Source: Cloacibacterium sp047601505 (GTDB taxonomy: Bacteria > Bacteroidota > Bacteroidia > Flavobacteriales > Weeksellaceae). From it: a DNA stretch of 64,000 bases. The stretch is taken from positions 62,001 through 126,000 of the forward strand of contig NZ_JASGJD010000001.1 in NCBI RefSeq assembly GCF_047601505.1, read 5' to 3'. The translations under genes and the position numbers were made by a program. The notes beneath the pieces are model-generated. The model saw only the letters and a program-made list of their open reading frames with translations, was not told the origin of the DNA and searched no databases. Shown here one piece after another: positions 41,488-50,410 of this stretch (position 1 is the stretch's first letter; every line of letters begins with the position of its first letter).

Positions 41488-42281
41488 TTAATTATGGTCT
41501 TTGTGTAATTAGCAGGAATGGAAAAAGGTGTTTCCATCTTCAAAAAGTCAAATTTCGTATTTTCTATGAAAATCTGGTCTGTTTTCTGTCCTTTTATAAT
41601 TATTTTAACATTTTTTGGGAGTTTTTGTGAACCAATATTTTCAAAATTATCATAATTAATTTCTAACGTATTTTTCGAAGTTAAGTCTTCTAAAAAAACT
41701 TTTTTAAGGTCCAATTCTTTATCATAATCAAGGCTTATTTTGTATTCGCTTTTTTTACCATTGGTTTCAAAAATTTGATTTTTTATAGAATTTAAAACAA
41801 ATCCTTGTTCGTTTGGCGTAAGAGAATAATCATTTTCATTAACTGGAACAAACGTTTTCCCCAGTAATAAATTTTGCAAAGAATTATAATCTATAAAATT
41901 AACTTTCAATAAATTATTAATATAAGAAAAATCTGAATCTATATAAGTTTTATTTACTTTTTCATAACCTTTAATCCCAGAAGGAGTTGCAATTCCTCTA
42001 GCCATATTGATAAATAAAGCTTGCAAATTAATCCAAACTTTTTGATTGTTTTCGATGTAAAATGTAGCGTCTAAAGTTGGTACAAATTGCCCAGTTTCCG
42101 CATCTATTTTACTGCTAATTTTTATACTTTCAAAATCATCTTTTTTCAATATTTTATCAAAAAAAGCTTTGTTAGAATTTACAATTGGTTTTTCAACTGG
42201 TACATTAGTTTGAACAACGGTTTTGCTTTTACAAGAAAGTAAAGCTAATGCCGCAAATATACTTAGAATAAAATTTTTCAT
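41484..42281 (-). CDS. DUF4292 lipoprotein
   Basis: The 265-residue protein starts MKNFILSIFAALALLSCKSK, a lipoprotein signal. The body has beta-strand stretches typical of the LolA/LolB-like fold, including FYIENNQKVWINLQALFINM, ATPSGIKGYEKVNKTYIDS and FSYINNLLKVNFIDYNSL. It belongs to DUF4292, which may carry lipids or lipoproteins to the outer membrane; this role is inference from the fold. The ATG at 42281 was chosen because it begins the signal peptide. The downstream EnvC-like gene overlaps its stop. Confidence 0.85.
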   Translation of the reverse strand: MKNFILSIFAALALLSCKSKTVVQTNVPVEKPIVNSNKAFFDKILKKDDFESIKISSKIDAETGQFVPTLDATFYIENNQKVWINLQALFINMARGIATPSGIKGYEKVNKTYIDSDFSYINNLLKVNFIDYNSLQNLLLGKTFVPVNENDYSLTPNEQGFVLNSIKNQIFETNGKKSEYKISLDYDKELDLKKVFLEDLTSKNTLEINYDNFENIGSQKLPKNVKIIIKGQKTDQIFIENTKFDFLKMETPFSIPANYTKTIIK

Positions 42282-42381
42282 AATTTTTATAATTGTTTCC
42301 AAAAAAACATTACAATTATAACGCCAAAACACACAAATGATTTTGTGTGTTTTGATATTTTAAGAGATTAGAACAAATTTA

Positions 42382-43401
42382 TTAGTCTTTAGAATGAAAA
42401 TCTAAAACCGAATAATCTCCCAAAGAAATCTCTCTGGAAACGCCGTAATAATGCGCATTGTTTCCAATCATAGAATTGCTAAGATTACCATGATTAATAA
42501 TGGTTTTTTCTTGAACAAGAGAAGTTTCAATATTAGAATTCACAACACTTGTTCCGTTTCCTAGAGAAACATAAGGTCCAATTTTAGAATTTATAATTTC
42601 TACATTTTCGCCAATAAAACACGGCGGAATGATAAGACTAGCCTCAATTTTTGCCGAAGCTGGGAAATGAGACATTTCTTCTTTTTCGTAGTCTAAAATT
42701 TTGCCATTGGTTTCTACTGTAGCATTTTTATTACCGCAATCCATCCAATCATCTACTTTACCAAGAGAAAATTTAGCTCCTTTTTGTCTGAGATTTTCAA
42801 GAGCGGTAGTTAATTGATATTCTCCACCTTGCTTAATGTCATTATTCATGATAAAATTGATTTCGTCCATCAATTTTTCAGCAGATTTGAAGTAATAAAT
42901 TCCGATAATTGCCAAATCAGAAACAAAAGTTTGCGGTTTTTCTACAAAATCTGTAATAAAACCATAATCATCTAATTTTACAACCCCAAAAGCAGAAGGA
43001 TCTTCTACTTTTTTCACCCAAATTACACCATCAGAAACTTTATCTAATACAAAATCTGCACGGAAAAGCGTATCAGCAAATGCAATTACTACATCACCTT
43101 GCATAGAATTTTCGGCACATTTTATAGCGTGAGCCGTTCCTAAAGGTTCATCTTGAGTATAAATACTTCCTTTAGCTCCTAATTTTTCTGCAATTTCTAT
43201 AAGAGATTTTTCTACTTCTTCGCCGAAATCTCCAATAATAAAAGCAATTTCGTCTATTTTTTCTCCCGCTACTTTAGCAATATCTTCTACTAATCTTTGT
43301 ACAATAGGTTTACCAGCAATAGGAATTAAAGGTTTGGGAACCGTAAGAGTATGAGGTCTAAGTCTGGAACCGCGTCCAGCCATTGGAACGATAATTTTCA
43401 T
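42382..43401 (-). CDS. Sugar-phosphate nucleotidyltransferase
   Basis: The 339-residue enzyme has the nucleotide-binding signature MAGRGSRLRPHTLTVPKPLI at its N-terminus and VEKPQTF later, then a C-terminal left-handed beta-helix (about 245-339). It resembles glucose-1-phosphate thymidylyltransferase or mannose-1-phosphate guanylyltransferase; the exact sugar is unclear. It lies between dut and DUF4292 in an envelope-related gene run with a flippase upstream, consistent with polysaccharide synthesis. Confidence 0.88.
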   Translation of the reverse strand: MKIIVPMAGRGSRLRPHTLTVPKPLIPIAGKPIVQRLVEDIAKVAGEKIDEIAFIIGDFGEEVEKSLIEIAEKLGAKGSIYTQDEPLGTAHAIKCAENSMQGDVVIAFADTLFRADFVLDKVSDGVIWVKKVEDPSAFGVVKLDDYGFITDFVEKPQTFVSDLAIIGIYYFKSAEKLMDEINFIMNNDIKQGGEYQLTTALENLRQKGAKFSLGKVDDWMDCGNKNATVETNGKILDYEKEEMSHFPASAKIEASLIIPPCFIGENVEIINSKIGPYVSLGNGTSVVNSNIETSLVQEKTIINHGNLSNSMIGNNAHYYGVSREISLGDYSVLDFHSKD

Positions 43402-43443
43402 TGATAATAATTTTCTTGAGTTTTTATTTTTTCCTTTGTTATT

Positions 43444-43884
43444 CTATTTTTTTGAAACGCCAGAACTGCCAAATCCTCCTTCGCCACGTTCTGTTTCGTC
43501 TAGATTTTCTACTTCTTCCCAAATTGCAGTTTCGTATTTTGCAATTACCAATTGTGCAATTCTGTCTCCGTCATTTATGGTAAAATCAGCAGCAGATAAA
43601 TTTACTAAAATTACTCCAATCTCACCACGATAATCTGCATCAATTGTACCAGGAGTGTTAAGAACGGTAATTCCGTTTTTAAAAGCTAACCCACTTCTTG
43701 GTCTCACCTGTGCTTCGTAACCTTTTGGTAAAGAAATAAATAAACCAGTTTTCACTAGTGTTCTTTCTAAAAATTTCAGTGTAATAGGTTCGTCTATGTT
43801 GGCATACAAATCCATACCTGCCGAAAGTTCGGTTTGGTATTTTGGCAAATTGTGTTTAGATTTATTAATTACTTTTATTGTCAT
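43444..43884 (-). CDS. dut: dUTP diphosphatase
   Basis: The 146-residue trimeric dUTPase shows its five motifs: AGMDLYANID, RSGLAFKNG, VLNTPGTIDADYRGEIGV, GDRIAQLVIAKYE and RGEGGFGSSG. It removes dUTP and makes dUMP for thymidylate synthesis. It overlaps the flippase stop by 4 nt (ATGA). Confidence 0.96.
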   Translation of the reverse strand: MTIKVINKSKHNLPKYQTELSAGMDLYANIDEPITLKFLERTLVKTGLFISLPKGYEAQVRPRSGLAFKNGITVLNTPGTIDADYRGEIGVILVNLSAADFTINDGDRIAQLVIAKYETAIWEEVENLDETERGEGGFGSSGVSKK

Positions 43885-45299
43885 TTTTTAATTTTTGAAA
43901 GGATAAATTGTTTTTCGCTGTACAACAAAATTCCACTATAAATAAAGAATAAAATATTGCTGAGCCAAACGTTATAATTAAAATATTTTACCGAAATAAA
44001 GCTAAAAACCATCAACAAAACCAAGAAAAAAGAAATTTTCTTAATTCTATATGGAATTGGATAATATTTTTGTCCGAGAAAATAAGACAAAACCATCATT
44101 AGAAAATAAGCGATAAAAGTAACCCAAGCAGAAACCATAAAACCATATTTTTGTAGAAATAACAAATGCAAAACAATGGTTACACCTGCTCCAAACCAAG
44201 AAATTAGGGTACCGAAATATGTTTTATCAGTTACTTTGTACCAAGTAGAAAGATTATAGTAAATCCCAAAACATAGATTTGCAATTACAATAATAGGAAC
44301 AATATCCATTGCCGTCCAATAACTATGGTCTGTAATAAAAATAACCTTCAACCAAGAAATATTGGCAATAATTCCCATGGCAACAATTGAGGCAAAAAAC
44401 GAAAAATATTCGGTTACTTTTGCGTAATTATTTTTTGCATTTTCGTTGTTCATTTGCTTAAAAAAGTAAGGCTCAATTCCCATTCTGTATGCTGTAACAA
44501 AAAGCGTCATCAAAACGGCTAGTTTATAACAACCACCATAAGCACCTGCATCTGCTTTAGAAATATTGTAATATTGAGTGATTTTATCATAATTTTCATT
44601 GACCTGAAAAGCTAAACCAGCAATCATAATAGGCCAAGAATATTTTATCATTCTCGAAAAAAGTTCTTTGCTAAAACGAAATTTTACCTTCAAAATAATC
44701 GGAAGTAATAGTACAAATGTTGCCAAACTTCCCAATAAATTACTAATGAAAGGATAAGAAACTTGCCCGTCTAAACCTAATTTTTTGGATGTACTTGTTG
44801 GCACAAAAATAAAAAGTGCAATTACAGAAACGGTTTGCACAAAAATAGACGCAACCCTTATCACAGAATATTTTATCGGCATATTGTGAAAACGTAACCA
44901 CGCAAATGGAATAACGCAAATAGCATCTAAAAAAGCAATCATGGCAAACCATCTTAAAAATTCCGGATTTTTTGCATAATCTAAAATCACAGAAAGTGGC
45001 GCACTAAACATTAAAATTGAGATTAAAAAAACCGAAGCCAAACCGAAAATAAACCAAAAAGAGGTATCGAAAGACATTTTCTCGTTCTCTTTTTCGGTAG
45101 AAAATCTAAAAAAAGAAGTTTCGAAACCGAAAGTTAACATCACATTTACCAACGCAATCCACGAATACAAACTAGAAAACACCGAAAATGCTTCTTTATC
45201 TATGTAATGAATGTACAAAGGATTTAAGAGAAATGTTATTACTCTTGGCAATATTGCTCCTATTCCGTAAATGATGGTTTCGTTCAGAAGTTTTTTCAA
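43881..45299 (-). CDS. Wzx-like polysaccharide flippase (MOP superfamily)
   Basis: The 472-residue protein has 12-14 membrane helices and the N-terminal helix layout GIGAILPRVITFLLNPLYIHY of oligosaccharide flippases. It probably moves lipid-linked sugar units across the inner membrane. It heads the minus-strand run to ribA. A promoter box lies 20 nt upstream. Confidence 0.88.
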   Translation of the reverse strand: MKKLLNETIIYGIGAILPRVITFLLNPLYIHYIDKEAFSVFSSLYSWIALVNVMLTFGFETSFFRFSTEKENEKMSFDTSFWFIFGLASVFLISILMFSAPLSVILDYAKNPEFLRWFAMIAFLDAICVIPFAWLRFHNMPIKYSVIRVASIFVQTVSVIALFIFVPTSTSKKLGLDGQVSYPFISNLLGSLATFVLLLPIILKVKFRFSKELFSRMIKYSWPIMIAGLAFQVNENYDKITQYYNISKADAGAYGGCYKLAVLMTLFVTAYRMGIEPYFFKQMNNENAKNNYAKVTEYFSFFASIVAMGIIANISWLKVIFITDHSYWTAMDIVPIIVIANLCFGIYYNLSTWYKVTDKTYFGTLISWFGAGVTIVLHLLFLQKYGFMVSAWVTFIAYFLMMVLSYFLGQKYYPIPYRIKKISFFLVLLMVFSFISVKYFNYNVWLSNILFFIYSGILLYSEKQFILSKIKK

Positions 45300-45319
45300 T
45301 TTTCTACAATTTTAGAATG

Positions 45320-45327
45320 CAAAAGTA
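45320..45327 (-). promoter_or_regulatory. Flippase operon promoter, -7 box
   Basis: Minus strand TACTTTTG, exact TAnnTTTG match, 20 nt before the start at 45299. Confidence 0.55.
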
Positions 45328-45445
45328 ACTATAAGATTTGGGATTTACGATTCGGGATTTATGATTTTTAAAGAAATCAGTTAGACAAAGGTTTTCTAAA
45401 GCAATTAAAATTTTAAATTCTTTTGGCTTTACTCAAAACTTCAAT

Positions 45446-45453
45446 TAAATTTG
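45446..45453 (+). promoter_or_regulatory. pyrC promoter
   Basis: TAAATTTG (-7) with TTTTG at 45421-45425 (-33) and a 20-bp spacer, 18 nt before the ATG at 45472. Confidence 0.65.
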
Positions 45454-45471
45454 TAAAAATCTAAAAGTAAA

Positions 45472-46806
45472 ATGCGAATCTTAATTAAAAATGCTCAAAT
45501 TGTAAACGAAGGAAAGATTTTTAAATCTGATGTTTTAATTGAAAATGATTTGATTGCAAAAATTTCTGAAACCATTCCCGAAGAAAATTTGGATAAAATA
45601 ATTGATGCCGAAGGGAAATTTCTTATTCCGGGCGTTATAGACGACCAAGTTCACTTTCGCGAACCAGGTTTAACACACAAAGGCGACATTGAAAGCGAAT
45701 CCAAAGCTGCAATTGCTGGCGGAACTACCAGTTTTATAGAGCAACCGAACACCGTTCCGAATGCGGTAACACAAGAACTTTTAGAAGAAAAATATAAAAT
45801 TGCTGCCGAAAAATCTTACGCCAATTATTCTTTTTCGATGGGCGGAACCAATGATAATTTGGAAGAAGTTCTCAAAACAAATCCCAAAAATGTTGCAGCC
45901 ATTAAACTTTTTTTAGGTTCTTCCACAGGAAATATGTTAGTGGATAATCCTGAAACGTTAGAAGAAATTTTCTCTAAAGTAAAAATGCCAATTTGTGTGC
46001 ATTGCGAAGACGAAACTACCATTAGAAAAAATACAGAAATCTATAAAGAACAATATGGAGAAGATATTCCTGTAAAATTCCATCACCTCATCAGAAGCGA
46101 AGAAGCGTGCTATCTTTCGAGTTCAAAAGCAGTGGAATTGGCAAGAAAAACTGGAGCCAGATTGCACATTTATCATCTTTCAACAGCTAAAGAAACCGAA
46201 CTTTTTAGAAATGACATTCCTCTGAAAGAAAAGAAAATCACAGCAGAAGTTTGTGTTCATCATCTTCATTTTACCAATGCAGATTACGAAACCAAAGGTT
46301 CTCTTATCAAATGGAATCCTGCGGTAAAAACAGAAAAAGACAAAACCGGACTTTGGGAAGCTTTATTGGATGATAGAATTGATGTAATTGCTACAGACCA
46401 CGCTCCACATACTTTAGAAGAAAAATCTAACAAATACTTAAAATGCCCTTCTGGAGCGCCTTTGGTTCAGCATTCTTTGCAAGTTATGTTCGAATATTAC
46501 AAAAAAGGCAAAATTTCTTTAGAAAAAGTAGTAGAAAAAATGTGTCACAATCCTGCAATTTTATTTGAAATTGAAAAACGTGGTTTTGTAAAAGAAGGCT
46601 ACAAAGCAGATTTGGTAATTATTAATCCAAATACAGAAAATACTGTTTCTAAAGAGAACATTCTCTACAAATGTGGCTGGAGCCCGTTAGAAAACGAAAC
46701 TTTCCATTCTGAAATCTCACATACTTTTGTAAATGGATTTCTCGCTTTCGAAAATGGTAAGGTTTCTCCTGAAAAACATGCTGAAAGATTGCTTTTTGAG
46801 AGGTAA
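45472..46806 (+). CDS. pyrC: Dihydroorotase
   Basis: The 444-residue amidohydrolase makes dihydroorotate in pyrimidine synthesis. The metal site opens with IDDQVHFREPG, where the first His of the usual HxH is Gln; the Bacteroidota enzymes I recall have the same form. KLFLGSSTGNM carries the carboxylated Lys; CVHCEDE, HIYHLSTAKE and ATDHAPHTLEEK supply the other ligands and the catalytic Asp. It could be an allantoinase relative, but REPGLTHK and the length fit PyrC. Terminator not evident; the M16 gene follows after 81 bp. Confidence 0.92.
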   Translation: MRILIKNAQIVNEGKIFKSDVLIENDLIAKISETIPEENLDKIIDAEGKFLIPGVIDDQVHFREPGLTHKGDIESESKAAIAGGTTSFIEQPNTVPNAVTQELLEEKYKIAAEKSYANYSFSMGGTNDNLEEVLKTNPKNVAAIKLFLGSSTGNMLVDNPETLEEIFSKVKMPICVHCEDETTIRKNTEIYKEQYGEDIPVKFHHLIRSEEACYLSSSKAVELARKTGARLHIYHLSTAKETELFRNDIPLKEKKITAEVCVHHLHFTNADYETKGSLIKWNPAVKTEKDKTGLWEALLDDRIDVIATDHAPHTLEEKSNKYLKCPSGAPLVQHSLQVMFEYYKKGKISLEKVVEKMCHNPAILFEIEKRGFVKEGYKADLVIINPNTENTVSKENILYKCGWSPLENETFHSEISHTFVNGFLAFENGKVSPEKHAERLLFER

Positions 46807-46887
46807 ATGTTAAATTTTTCAAAAAAAATGAATTCATCAGAAACAATTTTAGAAAAAACTCGTCTAATAACTATAAAATTAATTTTT

Positions 46888-49815
46888 ATGATTAAAAAGC
46901 TTACGTTTGCGTTTGCAGCTATGGTAATTTCTGTAGCATCTTACGCACAATCTCAATTTGAGTGGAAAGAGGCAAAAAGTGGCGGTTACAGCTACAAATA
47001 TGTAACCAACGACCCTACTCAAGCAAGATTTTACACTTTAAAAAATGGTTTGACTGTAATTTTGAGTCCTACCAAAAAAGACCCAAGAATTCAGGCTTAC
47101 GTTGCCGTGAAAGCTGGTAGCAAAACAGACCCTGCCACCAATACAGGTTTGGCACATTATTTAGAACACATGCTTTTCAAAGGAACTGATAAATATGGTT
47201 CTTTAGATTGGGCAAAAGAAAAACCAGAGTTAGACAAAATTGATGCACTTTACGAACAATACAACAAGTCTAAAGATGAAGCTCAAAGAAAAGCAATTTA
47301 CAAAAAAATTGACTCCGTTTCTGGCGTTGCAAGTAAATATGCTATCGCAAATGAATACGACAAAATGATGTCTGCAATGGGAGCTCAAGGCACCAATGCT
47401 TTCACAAGTTTCGAGCAAACAGTTTATACAGACGACGTACCAAGTTCTTCTTTGGATAAATATCTTGCTGTACAAGCTGAACGTTTCAGAAACCCAATTC
47501 TTAGAATTTTCCATACCGAATTAGAAGCGGTTTACGAAGAAAAAAACAGAAGTTTAGACAGTGATGGTTCTTTGGTTTCAGAAACTTTATTTTCAAATTT
47601 ATTCCAAAATCACAATTACGGTCAACAAACCACTATTGGAACCGTAGAACACCTCAAAAACCCTTCTTTGGTAGAAATTAGAAAATATTTCAACAATTAT
47701 TACGTACCAAATAATATGGGTATTATCTTATCTGGAGATTTCAATCCTGATGAAGTAATTGCTAAAATTGACAAAGATTTTTCTTACATGAAAGAAAAAC
47801 CAGTTGTTAAATATACTTTTTCTCCAGAAGCTTCAATTACTGCTCCAATTGTAAAAGAAGTAGTAGGACCAGATGCAGAGAGTGTTACTATCGGTTTCAG
47901 ATTACCAGGAAACAAAGACAAAGATGTACTTCTTGCAGATCTAGTAGGACAAGTTCTTACCAACGGAAAAGCTGGACTTTTAGATTTGAATTTAGTTAAA
48001 AAACAAAAATTATTAAGAGCAAGTGCTTTCACTTATCCTTTAATTGATTACGGAATTCTTTATCTTTCGGCAGCTCCTACCAACGGACAAAGCTTAGAAG
48101 ATGTAAAATCTTTGGTTTTAGCTGAAATAGACAATCTTAAAAAAGGAAATTTTGATGACGATTTAATTCCTTCTATCGTTAATAACATCAAAAAATATAA
48201 AATTCAAAGCACCGAAAACTACGGAAACAGAGCTAGCGATTTGATGGATGCTTTCACTTCAGAATTAGATTGGAAAACTCAAGTTGCTTACGTAAATGAT
48301 TTGTCTAAAATCAAAAAAGAAGATGTAGTAGCTTTTGCTAATAAATATCTTGGAGACAACTACGTTGCTGTTCTTAAGAGAAAAGGCGAAAGAAAAGACT
48401 TGGTAAAAATAGAAAAGCCAACCATTACACCAGTAGAAACCAATGCAGATAAGCAATCTCCGTTTGTGAAAATGGTGAACGATATGCCTGCAACTCCTGC
48501 AAAACCAGTATTTTTAGATTACGGAAAAGATATTTTAAAATCTAAACTTGGAAAAGCTGAAGTGCTATACGTTCCAAACAAAGACAATTCTATTTACAGA
48601 TTAAGATTTAGATATAAAATTGGTTCTCTTAATGATTTGAAACTTCCTTTAGCAGCGCAATACATTCAGTTTTTAGGAACAGATAAAAAAACTTCTGAAC
48701 AAATTTCTAAAGAATTTTACAAAATTGCTTCAAGTTTCAATATTTCTTCAAGCGAAGAATATACTACTGTAACCATTGAAGGTTTACAAGAAAACTTCGA
48801 AAAAGCAGTAAAATTATACGAAGACATCGTTCTAAATGCAAAAGCTGACGATAAAGCTTTGGTAGCCCTAAAAGCGAGAATGGCAAAAGCGAGAAAAGAT
48901 GCAAAATTAAACAAAGGTGCTATAATGCAAGGTTTAACAAGCTATGCGCTTTATGGTTCTAAAAATAAATTCAACAATGTACTTTCAGATACAGACTTAG
49001 CTGCTGTTACCGCTCAAGAATTGGTAGATAAAGTAAAAAATCTTAATAATTATGAGCAAACCGTAATTTATTATGGTCCTGCTGCAATTTCTGAACTTAC
49101 TTCAAAGTTAGCTCCGCTTCACAAAGTTCCCGCAACTTTCGCTACAGCTTCTGCTCCAAAAGTATTTAAACAAGTTGCACAAGACAAAAACCAAGTGTTT
49201 TTCACCAATTACGAAATGGTTCAAGCAGAAACAAGATGGGTAAGAAATACAGAAACTTACGACCCTAAAAATGCTACTGTAATTAATGTTTTCAATAATT
49301 ATTTTGGTGGAGGAATGGGAAGTTTGGTTTTCCAAACGATTAGAGAAAGTAAAGCTTTGGCTTACAGTACTTATGGCGTTTATGTTTCTCCTGCTAAAAA
49401 ATCAGACGATTATTACATGCTTTCTTACGTTGGTAGCCAAGCAGATAAATTTAATGATGCTGTAGCAGCAATGAATGAACTATTAACTACAATGCCTAAA
49501 TTACCTGTAAATCTAGATTTAGCAAAAGGACAAGTTAAAAAAGACATTGAAACCGAGCGTATTACTCAAGATGGTATTATTTACAATTACCTTGGAGCTC
49601 AACAACTTGGTCTTAAAGATGATATTAGAAAACAAATCTATGCTTCTGTAGATAAAATTTCTTTAGATGAATTGAATCAATTCCATCAGTCACATTTTTC
49701 TGGTAAACCTTACACGTATTGTTTGGTAGCATCAGACAAAAAAGTTTCTATGGAAGACCTTAAAAAACTAGGCGAAGTGAAAACAATTTCTCTAGAAGAA
49801 TTATTTGGATATTAG
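46888..49815 (+). CDS. M16 family zinc metallopeptidase, secreted, two-domain
   Basis: The 975-residue protein starts MIKKLTFAFAAMVISVASYA, a signal peptide. The inverted zinc motif H90YLEH94 is followed by the downstream acidic ELEAVYEEKNRSLD near residue 210. Two M16 N/C repeats follow, with the second half lacking a zinc motif, as usual for pitrilysin-type proteases. It degrades peptides in the periplasm. I chose ATG 46888 because it begins the signal; the frame also runs upstream to 46807 without one. A strong terminator follows. Confidence 0.92.
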   Translation: MIKKLTFAFAAMVISVASYAQSQFEWKEAKSGGYSYKYVTNDPTQARFYTLKNGLTVILSPTKKDPRIQAYVAVKAGSKTDPATNTGLAHYLEHMLFKGTDKYGSLDWAKEKPELDKIDALYEQYNKSKDEAQRKAIYKKIDSVSGVASKYAIANEYDKMMSAMGAQGTNAFTSFEQTVYTDDVPSSSLDKYLAVQAERFRNPILRIFHTELEAVYEEKNRSLDSDGSLVSETLFSNLFQNHNYGQQTTIGTVEHLKNPSLVEIRKYFNNYYVPNNMGIILSGDFNPDEVIAKIDKDFSYMKEKPVVKYTFSPEASITAPIVKEVVGPDAESVTIGFRLPGNKDKDVLLADLVGQVLTNGKAGLLDLNLVKKQKLLRASAFTYPLIDYGILYLSAAPTNGQSLEDVKSLVLAEIDNLKKGNFDDDLIPSIVNNIKKYKIQSTENYGNRASDLMDAFTSELDWKTQVAYVNDLSKIKKEDVVAFANKYLGDNYVAVLKRKGERKDLVKIEKPTITPVETNADKQSPFVKMVNDMPATPAKPVFLDYGKDILKSKLGKAEVLYVPNKDNSIYRLRFRYKIGSLNDLKLPLAAQYIQFLGTDKKTSEQISKEFYKIASSFNISSSEEYTTVTIEGLQENFEKAVKLYEDIVLNAKADDKALVALKARMAKARKDAKLNKGAIMQGLTSYALYGSKNKFNNVLSDTDLAAVTAQELVDKVKNLNNYEQTVIYYGPAAISELTSKLAPLHKVPATFATASAPKVFKQVAQDKNQVFFTNYEMVQAETRWVRNTETYDPKNATVINVFNNYFGGGMGSLVFQTIRESKALAYSTYGVYVSPAKKSDDYYMLSYVGSQADKFNDAVAAMNELLTTMPKLPVNLDLAKGQVKKDIETERITQDGIIYNYLGAQQLGLKDDIRKQIYASVDKISLDELNQFHQSHFSGKPYTYCLVASDKKVSMEDLKKLGEVKTISLEELFGY

Positions 49816-49836
49816 TTTTTCTAAATATAAAATTTA

Positions 49837-49876
49837 CTAAAAGAGGCTGTCTCCATTTTGAGACAGCCTCTTTAAT
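49837..49876 (+). terminator. Terminator after the M16 gene
   Basis: AAAGAGGCTGTCTC (49840-49853) and GAGACAGCCTCTTT (49860-49873), a perfect 14-bp stem. The arms recur in the tsf terminator. Confidence 0.85.
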
Positions 49877-49957
49877 GCAAAAAAGGAAAATCTGAGCTAT
49901 TCCTAATAGTTGCAAGTTTTGTAATTTATTGTGCGTTAATCAAATCAAAACAGACAA

Positions 49958-50302
49958 TTAATCTCTTTTATAATCGTCTTCTATTCTTACAATATCATCT
50001 TCACCGAAGTAAGTTCCTGTTTGTACTTCTATAAAAACCAAAAGGTCTTCTCCTACATTTTCAATTCTGTGTTTTGCAGATAACGGGATTAAAGCAGTTT
50101 CTCCATAATTATAAATTTTATCTACCCCATCCAAAGTAATCTTTGCAGTCCCTTGAATCATTGTCCAAGCTTCTTGTCTTTTAAAATGGTATTGGTAAGA
50201 TAATCTTTGCCCTGGCAAAACTTCAATTCTTTTCAATTTAAAATTGGGTTCATCTGCTAATACATAATATTTGCCCCAAGGTCTTTCTCCGATTTCTAGC
50301 AT
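49958..50302 (-). CDS. Cupin-domain protein, mannose-6-phosphate isomerase type II-like
   Basis: The 114-residue protein is a single cupin: RPWGKYYVLADEPNFKLKRI, then PGQRLSYQYHFKRQEAWTMI with metal-binding His and Glu, then ALIPLSAKHRIEN with another His. It matches the C-terminal isomerase part of bifunctional ManC enzymes but stands alone. Substrate uncertain; sugar-phosphate isomerisation is possible. Promoter 20 nt upstream. Confidence 0.85.
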   Translation of the reverse strand: MLEIGERPWGKYYVLADEPNFKLKRIEVLPGQRLSYQYHFKRQEAWTMIQGTAKITLDGVDKIYNYGETALIPLSAKHRIENVGEDLLVFIEVQTGTYFGEDDIVRIEDDYKRD

Positions 50303-50322
50303 AATTTCTATATTTTAAAGTA

Positions 50323-50330
50323 CAAAATTA
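50323..50330 (-). promoter_or_regulatory. Cupin gene promoter, -7 box
   Basis: Minus strand TAATTTTG, exact match, 20 nt before the start at 50302. Confidence 0.55.
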
Positions 50331-50380
50331 ATTAAAAAAAATTAGACAAAACATAATATCTCAAAAAGCATAAAAAAACG

Positions 50381-50388
50381 TAAATTTG
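50381..50388 (+). promoter_or_regulatory. gltX promoter, -7 box
   Basis: TAAATTTG, exact match, 22 nt before the gltX ATG. Confidence 0.6.
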
Positions 50389-50410
50389 CACATTAAAAAT
50401 TTCACATATA

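Noticed and set aside
42253..42260. CAAATATA, an exact -7 box on the minus strand
   Set aside because: It lies inside the DUF4292 signal peptide, downstream of the start. In DNA this AT-rich the box is expected by chance many times.
46807..46887. 27 extra codons at the start of the M16 frame
   Set aside because: They would precede the signal peptide with charged residues; the ATG at 46888 gives a normal signal.
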